A stretch of 64,000 nucleotides of DNA from Thalassospiraceae bacterium LMO-JJ14 (GCA_021555105.2 CP134604.1:1922001-1986000), one strand, 5' to 3'; positions 1 through 9,232 are shown, counted from the stretch's first letter. The notes: generated by a model from the sequence alone, not told the origin. Made by a program: numbers and translations.

Positions 1-1178
1 CCCATCGTCGAAAGACCGTTCGATTTCAGAATGCCCTGTGGCTTCGTGGCCGGCCAGCGGCCGATGGTAGCGAACATGTGGGCGCCGGCATCGACGCATA
101 TGCGCGTGCCGTGATCTATCGATTCGCCGATCGCGTCGATCGCCGCCGCTGTCGAGAAGCCGTTGCTGTCAGGTGTGTAAATCCGTTCAGCAATGGCTTT
201 CAATTCATTGAGGCCGCTGTCGGCCCAGCCGCTGTCCGTGAGGCCATCTCCGAGCGCGCGGAGGATCGTCTCAAGGGGGCCGGTCAGTTTAAGATCGAAC
301 GGCACACGCGGATTCGCGGGCGAGCCCTCGCCGATCTGAAGGAACGGGGGAAAATCCGCCGGCCATGTGCCCGGAATGAATTCAATCGGATCGAAGCCGA
401 TGCCTATTATCAGGTCCGCCTTTTGCAAAATCGGCATTTCACCGGCGGCCCCCGTAATCGGCCCGATGAATCCGGGGGATTCTGCGGATATAATGCCCCC
501 CGCCTTATAGGTGGTCATGGCGGCGCAGCCCAGCCGGTCGGCGAACGCGCGGACGGCGTCCGCATGCAGGCGGGCTTCAAGGCCGACAATGACCATCGGC
601 CGCTTGCTTGCGGCGATCATGCTTGCGGCGGCGGCAAGGTCATCTGTCGATGGCGGTGGTGGTGTAGCGTCATCTGACGGTATGCATGTGTTGGCTTTGG
701 CGGCGGCATCGCCGGCCGTCAGCTCGACCATAACGGGGCCTTCAGGTGCGCTGAGCGTGGTCTTCAGCAAATTATCTAGAACCTCGGCGCCGTCGGCCGG
801 TTGCAATCGTGCCGTGCCGCGCGAGATCGGTGCGAACATTGCCTGCTGATTGAAATGCTGATGCATCGTCGACGCCGGACCGTCGATGAACAGCACCATG
901 GGCGAGCGCTCGAGCGATGCATAGGCAAGCCCGTTGGTGGCGCTTGATGCGCCAGGTCCGACGCCGACGAGAACCGCACCCGGGGCGCCGGTCAGTTCAC
1001 CTGTCACGGCGGCCATGATGGTCGCTGCGGCTTCGGTACGGGTCAGTGTAAACGGAATGCCGGCCTTGTCGGCGGCATCGATCAGATCAAGGCTGGAGCC
1101 GCCGCCGGGTATGCCGAATATACGTGTCACCTTGCGGGCCTTCAGAACCTTTGCAATTTCTTCGGCAAGCGAGGCCAT
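1..1178 (-). CDS. Thiamine-pyrophosphate-dependent enzyme, acetolactate-synthase-like (3' end cut by window edge)
   Basis: The frame runs leftward from an ATG at 1178 and stays open to base 1, so about 392 N-terminal residues are visible. They fit the TPP enzyme family: a PYR domain opening with the pattern RIFGIPGGGSS, a conserved RTEAA motif near residue 46 whose Glu activates the cofactor in this family, then a central domain with a GIGFDPIEF stretch. The PP domain with the metal/diphosphate GDG motif would lie outside the window. Its start shares one base with the stop of the upstream RraA-like gene (TGATG), so the two are almost certainly cotranslated. Family members decarboxylate or ligate 2-oxo acids; the substrate is not readable here. 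Likely cytoplasmic. Confidence 0.85.
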   Translation of the reverse strand, partial: MASLAEEIAKVLKARKVTRIFGIPGGGSSLDLIDAADKAGIPFTLTRTEAAATIMAAVTGELTGAPGAVLVGVGPGASSATNGLAYASLERSPMVLFIDGPASTMHQHFNQQAMFAPISRGTARLQPADGAEVLDNLLKTTLSAPEGPVMVELTAGDAAAKANTCIPSDDATPPPPSTDDLAAAASMIAASKRPMVIVGLEARLHADAVRAFADRLGCAAMTTYKAGGIISAESPGFIGPITGAAGEMPILQKADLIIGIGFDPIEFIPGTWPADFPPFLQIGEGSPANPRVPFDLKLTGPLETILRALGDGLTDSGWADSGLNELKAIAERIYTPDSNGFSTAAAIDAIGESIDHGTRICVDAGAHMFATIGRWPATKPQGILKSNGLSTM

Positions 1179-1834
1179 CAGATATTTCCAAACTTTTTCA
1201 TGGCATCTGAAAACTTCATGCCGTTGCGAATTGCATCGGCCGCTTTTTCATCTTCGCGTGTGAACGCCTCGGCAAGCGTGATGACATCTTCGACGGCGCT
1301 GGCGGGTATCGACAGAATGCCCGTGTCGTCGGCGACGATCCAGTCCCCGGCGCTGACGGTCACGCCATCGACGACGATGGTCGTGCCGATGTCGGCGACC
1401 CGCAGGCGGCAACGCCCCGTGGTCGGGATCAGATGCCTGGAAAAGACCGAAAACCCGGCCTCGGCGGTTTCATCGGCATCGCGCGCGCCGCCGTCGATGG
1501 CAATCCCGGCGATACCCTTGTGCGCGGCTGCGAGCGATGCCATGCCGCCCCAGGTCGAATACGGGACGCCATCCGCGGCGACGACAATCACTTCGCCGGG
1601 GCTGGCGGCATCGATCATGGCGCCGACCCGGAAATCATCCGAACTGAAGGTGCCGAAGGGGCCGGATTCTTCCAGTACCGTGAGCGCCGGGCCGGCGAAC
1701 TTCATGCCCGGCGCGACCGGTTTCAGATTGACCATGGTGCAGCCGAAGCAGCCCGTGCGGTCGAGAGCGTTTGCAATGGTCGATGTGGCAAGCGCACTGA
1801 GTTTTCCGGCGAGTGCCGTTTGCTGCGAATTCAT
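1178..1834 (-). CDS. RraA-family protein (4-hydroxy-4-methyl-2-oxoglutarate aldolase-like)
   Basis: 218 residues from the ATG at 1834, which has a GGGGGA ribosome site five bases upstream; a further-upstream TTG is less likely. The protein has the RraA/HMG-aldolase fold signature: an N-terminal helix, GPALTV, and the IAIDGGARDADE segment whose Arg-Asp pair binds metal and oxo-acid in characterised aldolases. Members either cleave 4-hydroxy-4-methyl-2-oxoglutarate or oxaloacetate, or inhibit RNase E. Its overlap with a TPP enzyme and its place in a catabolic island favour the aldolase/decarboxylase role here (inference). The C-terminal extension rich in Glu, Lys and Asp is normal for the family. 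Confidence 0.85.
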   Translation of the reverse strand: MNSQQTALAGKLSALATSTIANALDRTGCFGCTMVNLKPVAPGMKFAGPALTVLEESGPFGTFSSDDFRVGAMIDAASPGEVIVVAADGVPYSTWGGMASLAAAHKGIAGIAIDGGARDADETAEAGFSVFSRHLIPTTGRCRLRVADIGTTIVVDGVTVSAGDWIVADDTGILSIPASAVEDVITLAEAFTREDEKAADAIRNGMKFSDAMKKFGNI

Positions 1835-2000
1835 GGCGTCCCCCAAATGTCGTTGGCGTGAATAGTAGCCGCACAGATGCGCGCGGCAAGTGCCGTTGTT
1901 TGAAATTCCTGCCTTGTCCGGGGCGGGATCATGTTATGCACATAAAGCATGGCGGTGAGCGTAAAAGTGGGAGTAGGCTCGTGCCGTTCAAGGGGGGATC

Positions 2001-3191
2001 ATGCGCCGTACCGTAGTGCCGTTATGGCTTTCCAGTGCACCAAAGCCACGTGCCGGGACCTTCATTTTGCTGTTTGCAATTGAGGCTTGGTCCCGCGCGA
2101 CGCTGATCACACTGGTGCCTTTACAGGCGCACAAGCTGATGGGTGATGCGCAGTCCGTCAGTTTGATTTATTTCGCCGTTTCGATCATCGGCTTGCTCTC
2201 GACCATGGTGATCCCGATGGTGGTTCACTGGATCAGACGCCGTTGGGCCTTTACGCTCGGCGGGGCGCTGATGCTGGCCGCGCTTTGGGGGTATGGGACC
2301 GGCGATCCCGTAGTGTTCGCCTTTGCGCTGGCCTTGCAGGTCGTGGCCACGGCGTTCCTCGAAATCGTGATGAATTTGTTCGTTCTTGACCATGTGCCGC
2401 GGGCTGAGATCACGAAGTTTGAACCGCGCCGGCTTGTTTTCGTCGCAGCACCGTTCACTTTCGGTCCCTGGCTCGGCGTCTGGCTGGCGGAAACGATCTC
2501 GCCGCAAACGACATTTAGCTTGGTCGCGGCATTTGTCATCGTGCTGATGGCTTTTTTCTGGTTTCTCAGGGTTACGGACAACCCGGCTGTTACCATGCCG
2601 TTGCGGCTTCCGCCGAATCCGTTGCGGTATCTGCCGAGATTCTTCAAGCAGCCGCGTCTGAGATTGGCATGGGTTCTGGCGACGGGGCGGTCCGCATGGT
2701 GGATGATGTTTTTTGTTTATGCGCCGATCTATTTGACGACGAGCGGATACACCCCGGAGACGACAGGCATGATCATGTCGATTTCACTCGGCTCGCTTTT
2801 TCTGGCGGGAATCTGGGGAGCCGTCGGGCGTAAATACGGGATGCGGTTTATTCTGATCCTCGGCTATGCCCTGGCCGGGGTCACGACGATCTTAATTGCC
2901 GTGATGCAGGGCTGGCCTGAATTGATTCTTGTCCTGATCGTGCTGTCTGCATTTGCCGCGTCGCTGGTCGATGGTGCCGGCAATATCCCGTTTCTCCGCG
3001 CCGTACATCCTTATGAGCGCGCCGAGATGACATCCGTGTTCGTCACATACAGGCATACGGCGCAGTTGCTGACACCGGGCGTTTTCTCGTTGGTGCTTGG
3101 TTTTTTTGCGCTGCCGGCGGTATTTGTCGCCGGGGGCGCCTGCTTCCTCAGCATGGCATGGCTGGCGAAGTATCTGCCGAAAAAACTTTAG
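2001..3191 (+). CDS. MFS transporter
   Basis: 396 residues with about twelve hydrophobic segments in two sets of six, as in the major facilitator superfamily. A strong AGGGGGG site precedes the ATG. The loop between segments 2 and 3 carries HWIRRRWAF and the loop between 8 and 9 carries GRKYGMRF, the usual basic cytoplasmic loops. There is no substrate-specific signature. It diverges from the RraA/TPP pair 166 bases away, so it may import the substrate of the island, but export is equally possible from sequence alone. Inner membrane. Confidence 0.88.
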   Translation: MRRTVVPLWLSSAPKPRAGTFILLFAIEAWSRATLITLVPLQAHKLMGDAQSVSLIYFAVSIIGLLSTMVIPMVVHWIRRRWAFTLGGALMLAALWGYGTGDPVVFAFALALQVVATAFLEIVMNLFVLDHVPRAEITKFEPRRLVFVAAPFTFGPWLGVWLAETISPQTTFSLVAAFVIVLMAFFWFLRVTDNPAVTMPLRLPPNPLRYLPRFFKQPRLRLAWVLATGRSAWWMMFFVYAPIYLTTSGYTPETTGMIMSISLGSLFLAGIWGAVGRKYGMRFILILGYALAGVTTILIAVMQGWPELILVLIVLSAFAASLVDGAGNIPFLRAVHPYERAEMTSVFVTYRHTAQLLTPGVFSLVLGFFALPAVFVAGGACFLSMAWLAKYLPKKL

Positions 3192-3201
3192 GGTCCTGAC
3201 C

Positions 3202-3426
3202 CTAGTCCTCGGTTTTCGGGAAACGCCGCCTGGACCAGCGGAAATAAACGATCATGTAGGCGAGGGCGAAAAAGAACCAGATGACGCCCCACCAAAGGAT
3301 GAAGAGGGCTGTCGCCGCAACAATGGCCCATGTTGCCAGCACCGGCACCACGAGCCAGCCGATGAAGGCAAGCCAGCGGATCGGATGCGGCGGTCCGGGA
3401 TTCGGTTTACCTTGGATTTCAGACAT
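3202..3426 (-). CDS. Small two-helix membrane protein, unknown function
   Basis: 74 residues on the strand opposite the MFS gene, ending 10 bases beyond its stop. A proline-rich N-terminus (GPPHPIRW) is followed by two strongly hydrophobic segments around residues 18-40 and 43-60, and a basic tail YFRWSRRRFPKTED. Codon choice looks like that of neighbouring genes, which supports a real gene. The ribosome site is weak. No family recognised. Confidence 0.55.
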   Translation of the reverse strand: MSEIQGKPNPGPPHPIRWLAFIGWLVVPVLATWAIVAATALFILWWGVIWFFFALAYMIVYFRWSRRRFPKTED

Positions 3427-3524
3427 GCCGTTGTTCAGTTGATGCGTGTTGAAATTGAACAGGGCTGACGACGCGTGTAGTCTTGTCTGCGAAACAAACC
3501 AACATTCGCCAGGGGCCTGCGAAC

Positions 3525-3773
3525 ATGCCGCAAAATGTAATCGGAACCGTCTTCAAGATACTGATCGCTTCGCTGGTGCTCGGGTTCATCCTAAAGTTCC
3601 TTGAAATCGATCCCAAGGACCTGTTGCTAAATTTCGGCGAGACGATCCAGTCCGCGTTCGCATGGGCCGGTGAATTCATCGCCGGCAGTGTCGAATACGT
3701 TCTGATCGGTGCCGTGATCGTGGTGCCGATCTGGTTGATCGTGTTCCTGATCGGCAGAATCAAAGGCAAATAA
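3525..3773 (+). CDS. DUF6460 small membrane protein
   Basis: 82 residues from the ATG at 3525; a TTG 42 bases upstream would give 96 residues but adds a charged, unconserved leader. The layout matches DUF6460: a first hydrophobic helix (IGTVFKILIASLVLGFIL), the segment FLEIDPKDLL, an amphipathic helix, then a second helix containing the family hallmark GAVIVVPIWLI and a short basic tail. The function of the family is unknown. It sits alone between a divergent small membrane gene and the convergent lyase gene. Confidence 0.75.
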   Translation: MPQNVIGTVFKILIASLVLGFILKFLEIDPKDLLLNFGETIQSAFAWAGEFIAGSVEYVLIGAVIVVPIWLIVFLIGRIKGK

Positions 3774-3793
3774 TTTATTCGCCTAATTTATTC
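3771..3793. repeat. 10-bp direct duplication over two convergent stop codons
   Basis: TAATTTATTC occurs at 3771-3780 and again at 3784-3793, separated by GCC. The first copy carries the stop of the DUF6460 gene and the second contains the stop of the convergent lyase gene. It is probably a small local duplication. Confidence 0.5.
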
Positions 3794-4735
3794 TCCTGCC
3801 AGCCTTTTCGCCGTCGTGTCGTCGCCGGTAAAGGATGGTGCGACCGATTGCGCCACGCTTTCGTCCAACGCCTCGAAATCATGATATCCGATGATGTCGT
3901 AGCTTTCGGCCCGGGTCATCATGCGATCCTCGAAACCGCCAGTGCCGTCATTTTCGCGAATGTGTTTATATAGATCGCGCATGGCAAAACCGGAAACCCG
4001 CATCGAGGTCGCCGGCCAGATAACGATCTTGTAGCCGAACTCCTCGAACTGCTGGCCGGTGAAATGCGGCGTACGCCCGAATTCGGTCATGTTGGCCATG
4101 CGATAGCCGGTGGTTTCCTCGGCGAAGCGGCGGAATTCAGCTTCCGAGGCGAGGCCGTCGGGGAATACCACATCGGCACCGGCCGCTTTATAGATATTGG
4201 CGCGCGCGATTGCGCCTTCCAATCCTTCAACGCCGGCGGCATCGGTCCGCGCGATGATTACCAGGTCGCGGGCGGCCTTCTTTGCCGCGGCGATCTTGGC
4301 GGCAGCCTCCTCGGCGGGGATCAGACGTTTGTCGTTCAGATGGCCGCACTTTTTCGGCAGGAGCTGGTCTTCGATATGCACCGCCGCAGCGCCCGCCTGT
4401 TCCAGTTCACGGACCGTGCGCATGGCATTCAGGGTGCCGCCGTAACCGACATCGCCGTCGACGATGAGTGGCAGGTCGGTGGCCCGGGCGATCATCCGGG
4501 TAATGAAGCAAAGCTCATCCAGCATCATGACGCCGAGGTCCGGCAAGCCGAGGCTGGTAGTGACGGCGCCGCCCGAGATGTAGAGCGTTTCGAACCCTTC
4601 ACGCTGGGCAATCCGGGCCGCGAACGGGTTATGCGTGCCGGGAACTCGGAGGATCTCATCGCGTTCAAGCAATTCACGCAGGCGGATGCCGGCGGGTTTG
4701 TCGTTGCGGGTCGGGCCTTCGAGCCATGTCGTCAT
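3788..4735 (-). CDS. Isocitrate lyase/PEP mutase family C-C lyase, 2-methylisocitrate-lyase-like
   Basis: 315 residues starting at the ATG at 4735, set by an AGGGAGAG ribosome site; a longer open frame upstream has no support. Superfamily features in order: the substrate loop VPGTHNPFAA, metal-binding GDVGYGG, IEDQ, the catalytic Cys in PKKCGH, IARTDA, and NMTEFGRTPHFT, which resembles the TEFG segment of PrpB. The reaction would be retro-aldol cleavage of a 2-methylisocitrate- or malate-type acid to pyruvate or glyoxylate plus an acid. The KKCGH form (PrpB has KRCGH) leaves the substrate open. A second paralogue lies at 9257. A possible operator lies just upstream, at 4767. Cytoplasmic. Confidence 0.88.
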   Translation of the reverse strand: MTTWLEGPTRNDKPAGIRLRELLERDEILRVPGTHNPFAARIAQREGFETLYISGGAVTTSLGLPDLGVMMLDELCFITRMIARATDLPLIVDGDVGYGGTLNAMRTVRELEQAGAAAVHIEDQLLPKKCGHLNDKRLIPAEEAAAKIAAAKKAARDLVIIARTDAAGVEGLEGAIARANIYKAAGADVVFPDGLASEAEFRRFAEETTGYRMANMTEFGRTPHFTGQQFEEFGYKIVIWPATSMRVSGFAMRDLYKHIRENDGTGGFEDRMMTRAESYDIIGYHDFEALDESVAQSVAPSFTGDDTTAKRLAGE

Positions 4736-4766
4736 CTTTTCTCTCCCTGGATCAGTTCTTGTTTCC

Positions 4767-4776
4767 AGATATATAG
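4767..4776. promoter_or_regulatory. AGATATATAG motif shared with the LysR/PrpD intergenic region
   Basis: AGATATATAG followed by GCAT lies 32 bases upstream of the lyase start at 4735. The same ten bases, followed by TGCAT, occur in the inverted repeat between the LysR gene and the MmgE/PrpD gene (11069-11078). Co-regulation by that LysR protein is an inference. Confidence 0.35.
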
Positions 4777-4829
4777 GCATTGCGCATTCACTGGCAATGC
4801 ATCGCATATTCATGCTTGCCGCAAGAAGG

Positions 4830-6110
4830 TCAGCGGTCGGGGACGGTCCAGTCGCTCGGCGGCGGCTTTTCCTTGTAGAGCCTGAGTGCAAGGCCGATGG
4901 ACACGCCGACACCGATGGCGACGGTCAGGTCGACGAGTACAGTCAGTGCCAGCGTAACCAGTAGCAGTAAACGGTCGCTCACCGGTGCCGACATGTACTC
5001 CCGCCATTTGTGCGGTTCGCTCATGCGCCACGCGGTGATCAGCAGCAATGCCGCCAGCGCCGGCATGGCAAGATATCCGGCCGCCGACGCAAACAGCATC
5101 ATCGCAAGAAGGATCGTTACCGCATGAACCAGACCAGATACCGGCGTCTTGCCGCCAGCATTGACGTTGGTTGCGGTTCTGGCAATGGCACCCGTTGCCG
5201 GCATGCCGCCGAATAGAGACGAAGCGACATTGGCCGCGCCCTGTGCCAGTAATTCGGCATTCGGGCGGTGCTGCCCCTGTATCATCCGGTCGGCGACCAT
5301 GGCCGATAAAAGAGATTCTACACCGGCGAGGAAGGCAATGACGAAAGCCGACGGCAGAAGTTCCTTGAGCTTGAGGAGCGTGATGTCCGGCAGTTCAGGT
5401 ATCGACAGGTGATCGGGCAAGGCGCCGAACCGTGAGCCGATTGTATCTACCGGAAGCGCCATCAAAGCCACGGCAGCAGAACCGATCCCGACGGCAAAGA
5501 TCAGTCCCGGCAGTTTCGGTGCCATACGGCGTAACACGATGATCAGGAACATCGTCGCAAGGCCGATCATCAGCGCGGAGACATTGAGACTTTCTCGCAC
5601 CTGCCAAAGGGCTGAGATCTTGTGAATGAATTCGGCGGGCACCTTGTCCAGATCGAAGCCGAAGAAATCCCGCAACTGACTGGTTGCGATGATAATGCCG
5701 ATCCCGATGGTGAACCCGTTGACGACAGCTTCGGGGACATAAGCGATCAACCGGCCCATTCTTAGGAATCCTGCGACCAACAGAATGATGCCGGCCATCA
5801 GGGTGGCGAGGACAAGGCCATCATAACCGTGTTCGGCGATGACGCTGAATACGACGACAATGAAGGCGCCTGTGGGGCCGCCGATCTGCACCCGGCTGCC
5901 GCCCAGTAAGGATATGAAAAAACCGCCGATGATGGCGGTGATAAGTCCTTTCGCGGGGTCTGCCCCCGAGGCGATGGCAATCGCAAGGCTTAACGGGATC
6001 GCAACCATGGCCACGGTCACGCCGGCGACGGCATCCGATCTGAACAAAGGCCAACTGTAGGACTGGATGGTGGTTAGGATCTTCGGTCTGCGCATGCCTG
6101 TATTTAACAC
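4830..6110 (-). CDS. SulP-family anion transporter without STAS domain
   Basis: 426 residues, start either the GTG at 6110 or the ATG at 6095. SulP markers are clear: GVTVAMVAIPLSLAIAIASG in the first membrane segment, GGPTGAF, and the AFLAGVESLLSA and GGMPATGAIARTATNV segments. About 10-12 membrane helices are predicted. The protein stops some 15 residues after the last helix, so the cytoplasmic STAS domain that most SulP carriers have at the C-terminus is absent. Family members move sulfate, bicarbonate or, like E. coli DauA, C4-dicarboxylates. Lying between a 3-hydroxyacyl-CoA dehydrogenase and a lyase gene on the same strand, a dicarboxylate role is attractive but unproven. Confidence 0.88.
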   Translation of the reverse strand: MLNTGMRRPKILTTIQSYSWPLFRSDAVAGVTVAMVAIPLSLAIAIASGADPAKGLITAIIGGFFISLLGGSRVQIGGPTGAFIVVVFSVIAEHGYDGLVLATLMAGIILLVAGFLRMGRLIAYVPEAVVNGFTIGIGIIIATSQLRDFFGFDLDKVPAEFIHKISALWQVRESLNVSALMIGLATMFLIIVLRRMAPKLPGLIFAVGIGSAAVALMALPVDTIGSRFGALPDHLSIPELPDITLLKLKELLPSAFVIAFLAGVESLLSAMVADRMIQGQHRPNAELLAQGAANVASSLFGGMPATGAIARTATNVNAGGKTPVSGLVHAVTILLAMMLFASAAGYLAMPALAALLLITAWRMSEPHKWREYMSAPVSDRLLLLVTLALTVLVDLTVAIGVGVSIGLALRLYKEKPPPSDWTVPDR

Positions 6111-6159
6111 AAGGTGTTGTTGTGGAATTAACGTTCAATCGCTTATTTTTACGTGAAAG

Positions 6160-7443
6160 TCACGAAAAGAATGATGTTTTACCGTTCTTTACGTATTCGG
6201 CGATCAGGGGGGCGGGCTCAAACATCCAGCCATGCCTGTTGTGCAAGTGCTTCAATGTCTCATGGACTGCGTCCAGACCAAGCTCGCTTGCGACATGCAT
6301 CGGACCTGTTTTCGTTTCCGGAAATCCGTAACCGTATCGCCAGATGGTATCGATATCCTCTGCGCTTTCCACCATCCCCATGCCGAGCAGACGGGCGCCT
6401 TCGTTAACAAGTGCATAGAGGCATCGCTCGCGGATTTCGTCCGCGGAGATATCACGGCGCGCTATGCCGAGATCGTGGGATGTTTGTTCGATCAACGCAT
6501 TTGCTTCCGGGTTCGCCAGACGCTTTCCGTCTTCATACAGATACCAGCCGCGCCCGGTTTTCCGACCGAACCAACCACGCTCACACATTCTGTCGGCGAT
6601 GACCGGGTAGGGGGCGCTCAAGTCGATAAAGCCGCTGGCGATCTGTCCCTGGCGTACCTGCCATGCCACGTCCTGTCCGGAAATATCGCCGACGGCGAGG
6701 CAGCCGAGGGGAAATCCGAAATCCTGCATGGCCTGGTCGACAACTTCCGGATAGGCGCCTTCCTGCAGCAGGAAATAAGCCTGCCAGGTATAGCGGTGGT
6801 ACATGCGGTTGGCGACGAAGCCGGGACCGTTGCCGACGCAGACACCGACCTTGCCGATCCGCTTCGAGAGCGCGAGCAGTGTTGCGACCGTTTCGGCGGA
6901 TGTTACTTTGCCGCGCACGATCTCCAGTAATTTCATGACCTGCGCCGGGGCGAAGAAGTGCGCGCCGGCAATGTTTTCCGGCCGTGACGTCGTCGCCGCT
7001 ATTTTATCGATATCTAGACTGGACGTATTCGTCGTCAGAATCGCGTGTGCCGGGCAGACGGCATCCAGCTTGGCAAAAATACGCGTCTTGATATCCATGT
7101 CCTCAAGCGCGGCCTCGATAACCAGATCGCATTCCGAAAGTGCCTGGATCGACGTCGCGCCCTTGATCCTTTCAAGCTCGGACGCCATTGCTTCCGCGCT
7201 CATGCGGCCGCGTTTGACCCTGTCTTCCAATCCGGCTCTGAGGCTTGCCAGCCCCGCATCCAGCCGTGCTTGTTCGACTTCGACGGCGGTAACTTCGATG
7301 CCGGCGCGTGCAAGGACGAGTGCTATGCCCTGTCCCATGGTGCCGAATCCGACAACACCGGCCTTGGCAATATTCGATGCGGTTTTGACGGTGCCGTTTG
7401 CGGCATTTTCATTTTCGACCTTGATTGAAGTGCCCTCGGACAT
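6160..7443 (-). CDS. 3-hydroxyacyl-CoA dehydrogenase
   Basis: 427 residues from the ATG at 7443, which follows an AAAGGAGAG site. The N-terminal Rossmann domain has GFGTMGQG near residue 35 and the NTSSLDI and GAHFFAPAQVMKLLEIV motifs, including the His-Glu pair used by this family to oxidise the 3-hydroxyl. At 427 residues it is longer than the approximately 280-residue short form. A second C-terminal 3HCDH helical domain follows (ERCLYALVNEGARLL), as in the dehydrogenase half of FadB. NAD-dependent oxidation of a hydroxyacyl-CoA is expected. It is divergent from the hydroxyacid dehydrogenase at 7491, with only 47 bases between starts. Confidence 0.9.
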   Translation of the reverse strand: MSEGTSIKVENENAANGTVKTASNIAKAGVVGFGTMGQGIALVLARAGIEVTAVEVEQARLDAGLASLRAGLEDRVKRGRMSAEAMASELERIKGATSIQALSECDLVIEAALEDMDIKTRIFAKLDAVCPAHAILTTNTSSLDIDKIAATTSRPENIAGAHFFAPAQVMKLLEIVRGKVTSAETVATLLALSKRIGKVGVCVGNGPGFVANRMYHRYTWQAYFLLQEGAYPEVVDQAMQDFGFPLGCLAVGDISGQDVAWQVRQGQIASGFIDLSAPYPVIADRMCERGWFGRKTGRGWYLYEDGKRLANPEANALIEQTSHDLGIARRDISADEIRERCLYALVNEGARLLGMGMVESAEDIDTIWRYGYGFPETKTGPMHVASELGLDAVHETLKHLHNRHGWMFEPAPLIAEYVKNGKTSFFS

Positions 7444-7490
7444 AATCTCTCCTTTAACATCATGAAGTGAAGAAAGTATGGGGGAGGCGT

Positions 7491-8450
7491 ATGACACTCA
7501 AGCTGGCAATTCTGGATGATTATCAAAACGCGGCACTAGGTTCCGCCGACTGGTCGGTTCTGGGCGACACGGAAATCACGGTTTTCGACAAGCACCTGGG
7601 TTGGGACGAAGACGTTATCGCCGGGGCCCTGCAGCCCTTCGACATTCTGGTATGCATGCGCGAGCGGACGCGCTTTCCGGCTTCGCAGATCGATAAGCTG
7701 CCGAACCTGAAATTCATGGTAACCACCGGCATGCGAAACAATGCGATCGACATGGCCCATGCAAAAGGCAAGGGGATTGTCGTTGCCGGTACCGCCATGC
7801 TGCCCTATCCGGCGGCCGAGCACGCGGTCGCGCTGATCACCGATCTATACAAGAAAATTTCCAAGGAAAGCCGCGTCATGAAAGACGGCGGCTGGCAGGC
7901 CTATGTATCTGAATCCCTGAACGGACGAACACTTGGGGTGTTGGGACTCGGGAATCTCGGATCACGCGTCGCTAAGTTCGGTCAAGCAATGGAAATGGAT
8001 GTCATCGCCTGGAGCCAGAACCTGACCCAGGAACGCTGCGATGAAGTCGGTGTGCGCCTCGTCGACCGCGAAACCCTGTTCGGGGAATCGGATGTCATCT
8101 CGATTCATCTTGTGCTGAGCGAGCGGACGACGGACCTCGTTGGAGACGAAGAATTCAGTCTGATGAAACCGACAAGCTATATCGTCAACACATCTCGCGG
8201 CCCCATTATCAACGAAGCGGCACTGGTCAAAGCGCTGTCCAGCGGGGCCATCGCCGGCGCCGGTATCGATGTTTACGATGTCGAGCCGCTGCCAGCGGAT
8301 CATCCCTTGCGCGGCCTCGACAATGCCGTGTTGACAGGGCATACGGGTTACGTGGTCAAGGAACTGTACGAGATGGCCTACACGCAAGTGGCTGAAAACG
8401 TTAAATCTTGGATGGACGGTGCACCGACGCGTGTACTGAATGATAAATGA
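7491..8450 (+). CDS. D-2-hydroxyacid dehydrogenase (SerA/CtBP family)
   Basis: 319 residues; the ATG at 7491 is favoured by the GGGGGAGG site just before it over an in-frame ATG at 7467. The NAD-binding domain has LGVLGLGNLGSRVAKFG, followed by NTSRGPIINE with the catalytic Arg region, a Glu in GIDVYDVEP and the catalytic His in LTGHTGY. This is the order seen in 3-phosphoglycerate and other D-2-hydroxyacid dehydrogenases. It lacks the C-terminal ACT domain of serine-biosynthesis SerA, so a catabolic or reductive role on another 2-hydroxy acid is more likely. First gene of a tight three-gene run with 8447 and 9257. Confidence 0.9.
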   Translation: MTLKLAILDDYQNAALGSADWSVLGDTEITVFDKHLGWDEDVIAGALQPFDILVCMRERTRFPASQIDKLPNLKFMVTTGMRNNAIDMAHAKGKGIVVAGTAMLPYPAAEHAVALITDLYKKISKESRVMKDGGWQAYVSESLNGRTLGVLGLGNLGSRVAKFGQAMEMDVIAWSQNLTQERCDEVGVRLVDRETLFGESDVISIHLVLSERTTDLVGDEEFSLMKPTSYIVNTSRGPIINEAALVKALSSGAIAGAGIDVYDVEPLPADHPLRGLDNAVLTGHTGYVVKELYEMAYTQVAENVKSWMDGAPTRVLNDK

Positions 8451-9232
8451 GCAACGATCCAATTCTGGTTGAACGCAAGGGCGATATCGCCTTTGTCACC
8501 CTTAACAATCCGGCGAAACGCAATGCCCTGACACTGGCGGCGTGGCACTGGCTGTCGGAAACGATAACCTTGCTCGACGCCGACGAGACGCTACGCTGCA
8601 TCGTCTATCGCGGTGCCGGTGACAAGGCATTCGCCGCCGGGGCCGATATTTCCGAATTTCCGGAAAAGCGCAGCACCGCCGAGCAGGCGTATCTTTATGG
8701 TGAAGCGACGGACAAGGCGTTGAACCTTCTGCTCGCCTGCCGTCATCCGAGCATTGCCATGATCCGCGGTGCATGTACCGGCGGCGGCCTTGAGATCGCG
8801 GCCTGCTGCGACATGCGGATCGCGTCCGACACGTCGCGGTTCGGGGTGCCGATCAAACGCATCGGCCATGCCTTTGCCGGATCGGAAATGAAGCCGCTGC
8901 TGGATCTGGTCGGCAAGGCTTTGGTGCTTGAGTTCCTTTTGGAGGGCCAGGTGATCGATGCCGCAGAGGCGCTTCGACACCGACTTGTGAATCGCGTTGT
9001 TGCCGATGCGGATCTGGAAACCGAAGTCGTGGAAACGGCTAAACGGATCGCATCGGGTGCACCGTTGGCGGCGCGCATGACAAAGAAAGTGCTGAACAGG
9101 CTGCTGGATGACCCGTCGCCGGTTTCCGAGGCGGAAACGCGCGACAGTTACGCACCGTGCGACAGTGAGGATTACCGTGAAGGCTATCAGGCGTTTCTTG
9201 AAAAACGCACACCTGTCTTCAACGGGCGATAG
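8447..9232 (+). CDS. Enoyl-CoA hydratase/isomerase family protein
   Basis: 261 residues; the start overlaps the preceding stop by four bases (ATGA). Crotonase-fold features: NNPAKRNAL, the oxyanion-hole segment AFAAGADISEF and the second one RGACTGGGLEIAACCDMRIAS. The first catalytic Glu position of hydratases lies in the GGGLEIAA region; the second is less clear, so hydratase, isomerase or thioesterase-like chemistry are all possible. It should act on a CoA ester in the cytoplasm, coupled to the flanking dehydrogenase and lyase genes. Confidence 0.88.
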   Translation: MSNDPILVERKGDIAFVTLNNPAKRNALTLAAWHWLSETITLLDADETLRCIVYRGAGDKAFAAGADISEFPEKRSTAEQAYLYGEATDKALNLLLACRHPSIAMIRGACTGGGLEIAACCDMRIASDTSRFGVPIKRIGHAFAGSEMKPLLDLVGKALVLEFLLEGQVIDAAEALRHRLVNRVVADADLETEVVETAKRIASGAPLAARMTKKVLNRLLDDPSPVSEAETRDSYAPCDSEDYREGYQAFLEKRTPVFNGR

